From Phlebiopsis flavidoalba (taxonomy: Eukaryota; Basidiomycota; Agaricomycetes; Polyporales; Phanerochaetaceae), in the NCBI GenBank assembly GCA_035772785.1, contig JAOCPU010000114.1:1-19183 (forward strand): a stretch of DNA of 19,183 bases, given 5' to 3'. Shown here in pieces: positions 1-9,091 of the stretch; the first letter of the stretch is position 1; each line of letters starts with the position of its first letter. The notes under the pieces were generated by a model. It searched no databases. It was not told where the DNA came from and saw nothing but the letters and a program-made list of their open reading frames with translations. The position numbers and the translations under genes were made by a program.

Positions 1-52
1 ATCTTTAAATTGAATAAAAAGGATATTTTATATTACACACCACATATTTCAC

Positions 53-290
53 ATCTGAGACCCCATGCTGCTCTGGACTGAGCATGGCCTCTGAGATTCC
101 TGCTGCTCTGGCTGAGCATGGCTCTGAGATTTCCTGCTGCTCTGGCCTGAGCATGTGTTGGTTTCGAGGGCGGACTCTTGAGATTCCTGCGACGGCTCTG
201 GCTGAGCATGGCTCTGAGATTCCTGCGCGCTCTGGCTGAGGCATGGTCCTCGAGACTCCCTGCTGCTCTGGCTGAGCATGGTCATGAGCC
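53..290. repeat. Imperfect ~33 bp tandem repeat, about six copies
   Basis: Six imperfect copies follow one another, each built on TCTGAGATTCCTGCTGCTC followed by TGGCTGAGCATGG. Copies begin near 53, 90, 123, 176, 213 and 247. The fourth is preceded by about 20 bases of unrelated sequence, and single-base gains or losses put the copies out of frame with each other. The minus-strand reading is open across it but only repeats Pro-Glu-Gln-like peptides, so I read it as a minisatellite and not a gene. Confidence 0.85.
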
Positions 291-611
291 TGAGGAGGCC
301 TGAGGAGGGGAGGTGTTGAAAGGAACCTAGAAAATATTAATTTAGTTATGATGGATTTTACGTTGTAGAATTGCAACAATATAAAGCGTGTCATATAATG
401 ACGATATACAGTATTGTCAAATTCAAGTCAAAAGTAGACACACTAAGACTGCCTGCTATCATACTTTAACAGAACCAGAAACTGTTAATCCTGTGACAGT
501 TTGTAATATATATCACATTTTGACATATTTCCCATACCGTCAAAATACCACATGAATAATACATGTGGCATTTTGACGAGTATAGTTTGATAACAGATGT
601 ATATTATGATT
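291..611. other. AT-rich non-coding stretch with one long hairpin
   Basis: No gene is supported here. The stretch is AT-rich and carries several TGACA/TGTCA words. A strong inverted repeat at 538-578 is listed separately. The 3' end of the small minus-strand gene begins at 612. Confidence 0.5.
538..578. repeat. Long near-perfect hairpin
   Basis: CGTCAAAAT at 538-546 pairs with ATTTTGACG at 570-578, and CCACATG at 548-554 pairs with CATGTGG at 562-568. The loop is seven bases (AATAATA) and the only mismatch is position 547 against 569, so 16 of 17 stem positions pair. It lies just beyond the stop codon of the small minus-strand gene ending at 612. It could be a subterminal hairpin of the mobile element or a MITE remnant; which of these is inference. 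Confidence 0.8.
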
Positions 612-994
612 TCAACGTACTGGTGTAAGCTTTTCACCAAATAGAGCTTCATCCTCGGTAGAAGTGTTATTAACTAGAAGTAGATATATCAACAAGCTGA
701 TAATTTTCTCAATATTACAAGTTTACATACCACGAGGTCGCTTGACAACAGGTCCCTCTCTTTCACTTTCCTCTTCTTCAGCATTGCCTTTTTCAAGGTG
801 TTGGATCTTTTCCTTGTAAGGCAGCAATATAGTCTAATTCATTCAATTATAACTATCATTATATTATGAAGAAAAAAGAACACACCGTGGCGGATCTTAT
901 TAACTGCCAGCTTTTCATGGGTTTGCAATGCTTTCTTCAAGCGTTGATGTCATTGCTCTTCAAGCGTAGCAGTTTGGGTTTTAGTCAAAGCCAT
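612..994 (-). CDS. Small two-intron gene, charged protein with KRPR signal, possible element accessory gene
   Basis: I do not recognise a named family. The start ATG is at 994-992. Two clean GT...AG introns (834-885, 52 bp; 674-730, 57 bp) join three exons into roughly 100 residues ending in ...GEKLTPVR and a TGA at 614-612. The first part is a basic amphipathic helix (RLKKALQTHEKLAVNKIRH), the middle is acidic (GNAEEEESE), followed by KRPR, which resembles a nuclear localisation signal. A TGA at 952-950 interrupts the first exon in frame just before HQRLKK; CGA would be the simplest ancestral codon, so this is either a point mutation or a sequence error. A single-base frame change also occurs near 780, in homopolymer-rich sequence before LEKGN. 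It shares strand and base composition with the recombinase gene at 2896-5570, so it may be a second gene of the same element; that link is inference. Confidence 0.5.
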
Positions 995-1199
995 CAGAGA
1001 GAGTTAAACTTCAACTCTTAACAGAGAAGCAATAGAGTAAGCGTGAGATGATGACGGCTCAGAAGAGGTCTGACAAACTTTGACAAGCGCTAGCCAAATC
1101 AATTGCTTAGTCATCCAGCGCTTAGCATGCCAAGATGTGCTCATTATTCTACCTCGCTCTTTCAACACTTTGCAAGTGTATATCTTTGACACAGAATTT

Positions 1200-2480
1200 T
1201 GCTGTTATCTATTGACACTATGAGATATGTGTCAGTCTCTGACCTAAATCTCAAGTGTAATTATATCACATTCACCGTCATTTAATGACACTATAGCATA
1301 TGTGTCAATTCCTGACCTGGATCTCAAGTGTAATTATATCACATGTAGCACAAGTTCAGAGGCATCATAATTTCCTAAGAGGTGGTGAGCAGCTTCTCAT
1401 GAGTTTCATGCATTTCTCTTTTTTAAAAAATCATCTTGACACCTTACAAGTGTATACATCTGACACTGGACTTCACCGTCATTTAATGACACTGGACTTC
1501 ACCGTCATTTAATGACACTGGACTTCACCGTCATTTATGACACTGGACTTCACTGTCACTTTTAATGACACTGGACTTCACTGTCATTTAATGACACTAT
1601 AGCATATGTGTCACTTTCTGACCTGGGTCTCAAGTGTAATTATATCACATGTAGCACAAGTTCAGAGGCATTCATAACTTCCTAAGAGATGGTGAGCAGC
1701 TTCTTATGAGTTTTATGCATTTCTCTTTTTTTAAAAAAATCATCTTGACACTTTACAGGTGTATACATCTGACATTGGACTTCACCGTCATTCAATGACA
1801 CTGGGGACTTCACTGTCATTTAATGACACTGGACTTCACTGTCATTTAATGACACTATAGCATATGTGTCAATTTCTGACCTGAGTCTCAAGTGTAATTA
1901 TATCACATGTAGCACAAGTTCAGAGGCATTCATAATTTCCTAAGAGGTGGTGAGCAGCTTCTCATGAGTTTCATGCATTTCTCTTTTTTTAAAAAATCAT
2001 CTTGACACCTTACAAGTGTATACATCTGACACTGGACTTCACTGTCATTTAATGACACTGGACTTCACTGTCATTTAATGACACTATAGCATATGTGTCA
2101 CTTTCTGACCTGAGTCTCAAGTGTAATTATATCACATGTAGCACAAGTTCAGAGGCATTCATAACTTCCTAAGAGATGGTGAGCAGCTTCTCATGAGTTT
2201 TATGCATTTCTCTTTTTTAAAAAAATCATCTTCTTGACACTTTACAAGTGTATACATCTGACAATGGACTTCACCGTCATTTAATGACACTGGACTTCAC
2301 TGTCATTTAATGACACTATAGCATATGTGTCACTTTCTGACATGAATCTCACGTGTAATTATATCACATGTAGCACAAGTTCAGAGGCATTCATAATTTC
2401 CTAAGAGGTGGTGAGCAGCTTCTCATGAGTTTTATGCATTTCTCTTTTTTAAAAAATCATCCTGACACTTTACAAGTGTA
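1200..2480. repeat. Higher-order tandem repeat with nested ~24 bp minisatellite
   Basis: Long units repeat head to tail. The anchor CTATAGCATATGTGTCA starts at 1291, 1598, 1855, 2084 and 2316, with a truncated variant near 1218. Each long unit has a conserved body of about 170 bp (CTCAAGTGTAATTATATCAC, then GCACAAGTTCAGAGGCAT, a T-run with an A-run, and CATCTTGACAC). The body is followed by an inner array of GACACTGGACTTCACTGTCA + TTTAAT. The inner array has about five copies before 1598, three before 1855, two before 2084 and two before 2316, which accounts for the unit lengths of about 307, 257, 229 and 232 bp. The inner unit contains GTCATT-T-AATGAC, a perfect 6 bp inverted repeat with a one-base centre. 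Open frames inside it are not genes. Confidence 0.9.
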
Positions 2481-2489
2481 AACCTATGA

Positions 2490-2895
2490 CATGTAGTTGA
2501 AAGTGTGTAAACAACATATTACACTATTCCAACTGTAAAATGTTCACACTAGTGTAAATTTTGTAAATGAGATGTAAATTGAGCGCAACTATGTGCATAT
2601 CCTGCATGAGAGCTAGCTTAGCAGGTTCAGAATTTACACATGTCACTGTTTAACATATTGGCCAACTGTGGTGATTTGACATATTCACATTCCATTTTAT
2701 TGTGACATATGGCCAGTACTGTCAAATATTGCCATGACCCTGTCATGACAGTTTCATACATTCAGAATGTCACAATATTACACAATAGTATCTATCAGGC
2801 TAATACAAGATTTGAACACATACAAAAAACTATATAATTACCGCTTGGACCTAGACATAGAAACACCACGTGCTATCCGTACTTCTCTGACTTTC
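2490..2895. other. AT-rich spacer rich in TGACA/TGTCA words
   Basis: No gene is supported. The stretch between the tandem array and the recombinase 3' end repeats short words such as TTGACATAT, GTGACATAT, ACTGTCAAATATT and CCTGTCATGACAG. Some of these resemble sequence near 500-580, which would fit subterminal repeats of one element on both sides of the array. No terminal inverted repeat or target-site duplication could be fixed by eye. Confidence 0.4.
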
Positions 2896-5570
2896 TTAAC
2901 AAAGTTTTGTCCACTGGTTACGAAGATCTGGAAACCGCTTTTCAAACTCCTCAGCATTGCCTCCACATTCAATCTCATACTCCTCCACTACGTGCTTGAT
3001 CATTGTAAACTTTTGAGCCTCACGTGGGGGGCCGGTATTCTCCCGGTTGATATAGCTCTACCCATTTCTTCAATGGTACTGTAAGCCCCTCTTTTGTGGT
3101 TCTCCATGCTGCCAGTGAGGCTAAGGCATCATCTAAGCTTCGCGTAGTTGGAATACGCTGAGAAAATTGTCGCCGAGGAGTTGGAGTAGATGGAGGTATA
3201 GTTGGAAGTATTTCGGATAATGCAGATATGTGACGATGTGTGGGAGTTGTTTAGGGCCATATTCTGCAAGTTGGGTAACGGTGTAGTCTGATGTGATGGA
3301 GGCGTGGAAGGAGGTGGAAGTGGAGGTAATTGTATGGAATGTAATCCTGGGTGTGGTTCAACCAGTGAACTACTAGTTGTTGATAGAGATACTTGTAGTC
3401 CATGGGAGCTAGGGCCAGCTTTAGATGTAGAAACAGGAGTTGCAAGGTGAGGGAAATCTGGAAGTATATCAGATAAATTTGGAATAATAGTTGAGCTTTG
3501 GACAATAATACGTACAGGGCTGGCTATGACTTCTAGGTGTTTGGCTACCACTAGAAGTCATAGAAGACTGTTGAGGAGTTAGAATAGAGGTGATGCTGTG
3601 GATTAAACCTTGTTGAAATTCCAAGAGGTCACTTACGTCGGACAAATTCTGAAGAATCATGCTGCGCAGGAGTGGCTTGAGTAGGATGCCTTCCCATGAA
3701 TGTTTCATGGCGAATCTGATGCACGATCCTCCATAAGAATATCAGAGAAACCTTCTTCATAGCTCATTAGCTCATCAAGCAAATAGCGCATGATAGTGCC
3801 GACCTTAGTATAATAAATTGAGTATTTTGGAAATATAGTCAAAAAACACTTACGTTCTCGTTTGATGACCAACCACCCCACCATTTTACCGCCTTAAGGC
3901 TCCATTTTCTCTCGTCCCACATAAAGCGATATTGAGCTCCTCCGCGTCGGAAACAATGAGTGGTGAATTTGCCGCTCCGTCCAGCAAGTACGCCAGATTG
4001 TTCCACCACAATATCCCAAAAGCACTTCGATACCTGATCGGTTCATTGCTTCTCTCCGAACTTGAGCTGGCCAGTAGACGCATTATCGCAGGAAAAACGA
4101 AGTCGTCTTCAGAAAGAGGTCGGTCTAGCAATGCTTGCAAATGATGACGCCAGATATTAAGATGGTAAAAAGGCATTCATTTCAGGATGCTTAAGATCAG
4201 GTGGAAGAAAGTAGTCTTGGCCTGTGCGTAAGCGTTAGTATAATATTACAGTTATTTATGAAAATAAATCAGATGGACTTTTGCCTTTCGTGGGATCCTT
4301 GTTAGTTTTGCGGAAAATGAGACTGACTTTATGATAGACATTTCCTGTTTGTGATAATAGATCAAACTGGATATGCTTGAACTGTAAATTAATCAGTTCA
4401 TCATTTCTGTAATCTATTGTCAGTAAATGGTTTACTGTCAGATTTTAAACACACATACCGTGTCCATAACACGATGGCCAAGGATGAAAATGCCTTGAAG
4501 TAAAGGCAGCGTGTTTTTACCAAGGAGATTTTCTGCTTCACTTGTACAAAGCCAAGCATGAATAATTGCGAGGTCTTTTGGAAGCATAGGTAACGCCTGG
4601 ACGTTATACTGAGGCGGTTACTTCTGTTTTTTCAGTGATTCGAAGTAGGCCTTGAATTGAAACTGGAATACTGGGTTTCCGCTCCATTTCTGTGTGTGAG
4701 GGTCGAATGTCCAGCTATCTCCTTGGCTGCACTAGGACCCTAAGTATTGCATATTTAATAAAAATCTTGTTCCAATTATATAGATGACGTACATCTCAAA
4801 AATAGTTCTTGAAAGCTGAACGCACTCCTTCAGCAGTAGAAAATCCAAGCCCTTGGTGTTCACATTTGTAGGCAAGGTATAGACGGAGAACAGTGGGGGT
4901 ATGCTCTCCTAATTTGTCAAAAGCTCCGGAAAAGCAAGCACGGGCTGTCTCCGTCCTGCTCTGAATCTGCAAACACTAAGTGAATTGGTTTATCAGAGAA
5001 AATGAATGATCACACCTTCTTGCTCTGTTGTATCCTCTTTTACCCAGTCTTCTAGCCATTTCTTGCCTGCTTTAACGTAACTGGCATATAGCTTTGTTGT
5101 GCGCTTAGATTTATACCAGTCTTCCGTGGTCAAGCGGCTTTTTTTTCCAATAGGGAATGAGTTGTTGGTGTATCAACACTTTCCACTAAGGAATTTTCAG
5201 GCTCCTTGGGAAGAGTCTCACTGCCTACTAACATACAAGGTTTTAGATGGTAAGAATCATAGTCATAACTTCTATTTTTGACGTGCCCAGATTTGACGTA
5301 CCTGGACTTTCTTCTGAGCCATAGTCTTCTTCATGAACCCTTCCATTTCCTCTTTTGTGACCTCTTCCACGCCCTCTTCCACGCCCTCTTCCACGCCCTC
5401 TTCCACGCCCTCTTCCACGCTTTTCACCAATTCCTCTGCTTACGCACTTGCCCATGGCCTCTACCACGGCCTCCGTTTGTTACGTTATCTTCTGCTTGAT
5501 CATGGCTTGGAAGTGTTGATAGCGTGTTGTGAGAATCAGTGATATTTTCAAAAGGATTGAGAGAGGTCAT
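2896..5570 (-). pseudogene. Crypton-like tyrosine recombinase, frame-broken
   Basis: This is a transposon-encoded tyrosine recombinase of the type carried by fungal Crypton elements, which would cut and rejoin DNA through a tyrosine. The start ATG is at 5570-5568 and the last in-frame stop is at 2898-2896. In order it shows: a short N-terminus; an Arg-Gly repeat (5361-5420); an exon with YVKAGKKWLEDWVKED; a helical domain with VLRLYLAYKCE and STAEGVRSAFKNYF; SWTFDPHTQKWSGNPVF; QALPMLPKDLAIIHAWL; the first catalytic Arg in LWTRNDELINLQ, split by a 52 bp intron (4407-4458); HHLQALLDRPLSEDDFVFPA; the His-x-x-Arg box THCFRRGGAQYRF (His codon 3958-3956); KAVKWWGGWSSNENV; and the probable catalytic Tyr in TIMRYLLDEL (codon 3785-3783). 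A Ser/Pro/Thr-rich stretch and a conserved tail (KEGLTVPLKKWVELYQ) follow. Frame breaks include a TAA at 4620-4618, an extra T near 4795, and shifts near 4520, 4090, 4060 and 3990. Either decay or assembly error could explain them. Confidence 0.8.
5361..5420. repeat. Five exact copies of a 12 bp repeat encoding Arg-Gly
   Basis: CCTCTTCCACGC is repeated five times without change over exactly 60 bp. Read on the minus strand it encodes alternating Gly and Arg near the N-terminus of the recombinase. Because 12 is a multiple of three, copy-number change would keep the frame. The codons before it switch frame once, between about 5430 and 5467. Confidence 0.95.
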
Positions 5571-5787
5571 AGCAAAGCAGTTTGGATTGGGAGGTGTCAC
5601 GGAGTTGTCAGAACAAGTCACCAAATGCCTAGCCAATCTAAGCGCTACTGCATTTCACCACTCACGTGCCAAAATGAGATATAATTACAGTAAACCACTT
5701 GGTCACAATCATACATTTGGGTTTTGTGTTGAGATGCCACATACTCTATTAGGTGTATTACATTGACGGTTACAGAATAGTGGTAAG

Positions 5788-5882
5788 ATCTGACGGCTTA
5801 GAGAGGCGCCGGCAAACCGTCAGATTTACAAAGGATAAAGGCGTCTAAATGGGCGCCTTGTAAATCAAGGGGGTCTAAGACC
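5788..5882. repeat. Cluster of three consecutive inverted repeats
   Basis: Three hairpins follow each other. ATCTGACGG (5788-5796) pairs with CCGTCAGAT (5817-5825). GATTTACAA (5823-5831) pairs with TTGTAAATC (5858-5866). GGTCT (5872-5876) pairs with AGACC (5878-5882) around a single A. The first two overlap by three bases. The cluster lies between the AT-rich recombinase block and the 3' end of tryptophan synthase (stop at 5939), so it may be a terminal structure of the inserted element or a terminator-like structure for the gene. Neither role is shown directly. Confidence 0.75.
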
Positions 5883-5938
5883 AACATAGTTTGTCTGTAG
5901 ATACATGGTCTTCTTCTTTTTTTAAACCGGTTACAAGC

Positions 5939-8630
5939 TTACACTTGCGCAGATACGTGCCAGTCGAGAATGTCCTCCCATTTGCCAGGGAGCAGCTCTG
6001 AAATTTGCTCGACATCCTTGTCTCCACGTCCAGAAAGGCACTGTGAGTTTTGTTAGTCACATGATCAACCTTCTGAACGGCACCACGTACGATGACAAGG
6101 TTTTCTTCCTTCGACATGGTCTTCGCCCGACGAAGACCCTCCCAGATAGCATGCGAAGACTCGAGAGCTGCGGAGCTCCGTCAGCCGGAATTCGACAAAA
6201 CTGTGTTGATGTAAGACATACCAGGGATGATGCCCTCCAATTGAGTGATCGTGCGGAATCCACGAAGAGCTTGCTCGTCAGTGGCCCACAACGTACTCTG
6301 CCCTTCCGGAATCTTTCAACCAGGCATGCTCAGGACCGACACCGGGGGGTAGTCAAGACCGGCACTAATCGAATGCGTCTCGATGATCTGGCCGGCAGGT
6401 GACTGCAGGATGTATGTCCGTACACCGTGCAGGACACCAGGTTGTCCCTTGGCGAGCGTTGCGCTATGCCTGTCACCGTCAATGCCTGTAGTATTCCGTA
6501 AGCATGCATTTTAGCACTTGGGTGGGCCGCTGCATACCTTCACCACCGGCACTCGGACACCGACGAGCTTCACGCTCTTGTCCCCCAATGAAGTCATAGA
6601 ACGTGCCAATCGCATTGGACCCACCGCCGACGCACGCCACAACGGCATCGGGCAGCTTCCCAATCTCCTCCTGGAGCTGCTGCTTGATCTCTTGTCCGAT
6701 GACGCGCTGGAAGTCGCGCACGATAGTCGGGAACGGATGGGGGCCGATACACGAGCCGACGAGATAGTGTGTCGTCGACAGGTTGGTCACCCAATCGCGC
6801 ATCGCTTCGTTGACAGCGTCCTTGAGCGTGTTCGATCCCGAATGTACAGGAATAACCTATAGTATGTGTAAGTATCGTTTGGAAAGAGGATGGCGGGTGG
6901 CTTACAGTAGCACCGAGCATGCGCATACGGAAGACGTTCAGGGCCTGGCGGCGGACGTCCTCGGCGCCCATGTATACAATGCACTCCATGCCGAAGCGGG
7001 CGCAGACTGTCGCGGTGGCCACACCATGCTGACCTGCACCTGTCTCGGCGATGATACGAGTCTTGCCTATCCGTCTTGCAAGAAGGATCTGAGACGCCAC
7101 AAACTGTCAGGGGTCACGATTGAATTGGGCAACGAACTGAGTTACCTGGCCAATGGCGTTGTTGATTTTATGTGAGCCAGTGATTGTTTCTGGAATTGGT
7201 TTAGACCTCAGCAGAAATGGGAATAATACTGCCTACTCACAGGTCTTCGCGCTTCAACCAGATAGTCGCACACACCGGCGTGCTCAGTGAGCCGTTCGGC
7301 CTTGTAAAGGTTCGAAGGGCGGTTCATGTACCCGCGATATAGAAGCCACGAAACTCCTTCCAGAACTCGGGATCAGCCATAGCGCTCTTGTGCGCTTCCT
7401 CAAGCTCGAGCAAGCAGTCGAACAGACGCGACTCGGGCACATACTGCCCCCTCCAAACTGGCCAAACCGCGCCGGAAGCACGCTCGGATCCGCCAAAATG
7501 GTATGCGACGGGCGCGGGCCCGTCGCGGTTCACATTGGTCACGCCCTGCGAATGTGCGTTTTGCCGTGCGCGGGGTATAGCTTGTGCTCGCCCGGGTGTG
7601 CCCTTGAGACTGATGGAGCGGCAGTACACCCTCGACGTTCTTCGCGGCCCTCGCCTGCGGGCGAGCCTTTGATCACGGAGACGAGGCCGGCTGCCGATCA
7701 CGGACCACACCGTCTGCGCCTGCCTCTGCGACGGTGTCGAAGTGCTCGCGCGTCGTCGCAACACCGAGCAGCCGACGGCGAGTGGTACAGTTGCGTACTG
7801 CCGCACGCGCGCAATGATGTCCGGTAGCGCGGTGTTCAGTGAGGCCCGAGTCCGAGGAGCCTGTCGTTCCCATTTTTGAGACGACATAGATGAAGGTGTC
7901 GGCGATGGAGGCGAGGAAGCGGATGCGGTGGAGGGTGGTGGAAGGAGCAATCAACGGGACGTAGGAAAGGCTGCATGTTTCCGTCAGATGATAGCCCGCA
8001 TATATTACACCTCTGAGACACATACTTTGCCTTTTTGCACTTTTTCGCGGAATGTCAAGGCCTCCTCTGGAGGGAGATCGACCATGATAAATCCGTTTGC
8101 CACCGGCTTCAAATGCATCGTGTATCGCTTTGTCCTCGCCGTACGCAAGCATGGGGTTGTAGTATCCTGACACGACATCGGTGAAGTGCACGCGGGAGGT
8201 TTCACCGAGAAGAACGCACCCATGAGGAGCACGGGAGCTGTGAGACCTTTGCTACGTGCTTCACGCACAAGACCCAGGCAGGTTGCGTAGTCGACACCAT
8301 TGTTCACAGCAATCTATCCGGGCAGTTGTTAGTTCGTATTTTGCATAATTGCATGCTGAGCCCGTACGGAGTTAGTTTCCTGGATTGCTGGTCCGTCTGC
8401 GATAGGATCCGAGAAGGGAACACCGAGCTCAATGATGTCTGAGCCTCCCTCTTGCATCGCGAGCATGACGGGGACAGTGTCCTCGATTCTTGGATAAACC
8501 AGCGGTCACGAAAGTGACGAGAGCAGGAGCATTCTGGCAATGCAATCATTAGCCAAACGTCCTTGAAAGCTTGTATACGGCGTCGTACCTCCTGTCTCTT
8601 CTTTTCAAAAACATTCTTGAGTGCCTCCAT
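5939..8630 (-). CDS. TRP5: Tryptophan synthase, fused alpha-beta enzyme
   Basis: This catalyses the last two steps of tryptophan synthesis: cleavage of indole-3-glycerol phosphate by the alpha domain and PLP-dependent joining of indole to serine by the beta domain, in the cytosol. Fungi fuse alpha then beta, the order seen here. The start ATG is at 8630-8628 ([14 protein letters not shown]), followed by an intron at 8534-8588. The alpha domain shows [11 protein letters not shown], the active-site stretch [16 protein letters not shown] with its Glu and Asp, [19 protein letters not shown] and [14 protein letters not shown]. The beta domain begins near 7470 with GQYVPES, then [27 protein letters not shown] with the PLP lysine (about 7137-7178), [40 protein letters not shown] and the phosphate loop [10 protein letters not shown]. 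It ends [14 protein letters not shown] with TAA at 5941-5939. Single-base frame shifts are visible near 8490, 8103, 7850, 7768, 7700 and 7265. An essential enzyme with intact motifs suggests sequence error, not a pseudogene. Confidence 0.93.
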
Positions 8631-9091
8631 ATTATGATATAGCAAGAAGAGATGGAGGGAGAGGACAAGGTAGCCAAAGGCGGATGGGGAAACGGCTGCA
8701 GGAGCAGCCCAAGAGATTTATAAAGTCCGGTAAGTCACTTGGAGTCAGTCAGATAAGATTAACAGAATCGGTGACTTAGACGGCGTCTGCCGCGATCGCT
8801 TCAGGACACCGTGGACCCTGAATCGCGCCTCCGTCATGTTGCACATGCAGCCTGGCCTGTAAAAATTAACGGAAATTTGGATAGCTGTGGGGTACGTACG
8901 GGGATATTCTAAACAAGCGAATTCATTTTATGAACGGATATTTCTGCTGACCAGAGACGAACCAATGTTGGCGGACCTGAGGAGGTGTACGAGGTCCAGG
9001 CCGCAATATTCGCGTCCGTGTTTTGCAGAATATTGGCTGCGGGGTTTTGCACAAACACCCAACTTGGTCTCACTTCCGGACATCGAGGACC
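8631..9091. promoter_or_regulatory. Divergent promoter region of TRP5 and asparaginase
   Basis: These 461 bp separate two divergently transcribed amino-acid metabolism genes. TTTATAAA at 8717-8724 is a possible TATA element about 90 bp before the TRP5 start. TAAGTCA (8731-8737), GAGTCA (8742-8747) and TGACTTA (8772-8778) are close to the TGACTCA site bound by Gcn4/CPC1, the general amino-acid control regulator that is known to act on fungal tryptophan genes. None is an exact TGACTCA, so regulation is inference. No further gene was seen here. Confidence 0.4.

Noticed and set aside
5..394. Long minus-strand open frame over the first 400 bases
   Set aside because: It follows the 33 bp minisatellite, and its peptide only repeats Ser-Glu-Pro-Gln-like blocks; a second frame is open over the same DNA.
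1200..2480. Possible CRISPR-like array of repeats and spacers
   Set aside because: Units are head-to-tail tandem copies without unique spacers, there are no cas genes, and the surroundings are eukaryotic.
3932..4144. Plus-strand 70-codon open frame
   Set aside because: It is the complement of the recombinase catalytic region, which carries the conserved HCFRRGG motif on the minus strand.
5243..5467. RG-rich open frame as a separate RNA-binding protein gene
   Set aside because: It is continuous with the recombinase exon (HEEDYGSEESPG before a GTACG donor at 5301) and is better read as that protein's N-terminus.
6518..7175. Plus-strand open frames opposite tryptophan synthase
   Set aside because: The minus strand there encodes the conserved beta-domain motifs, so the plus-strand frames are shadows.
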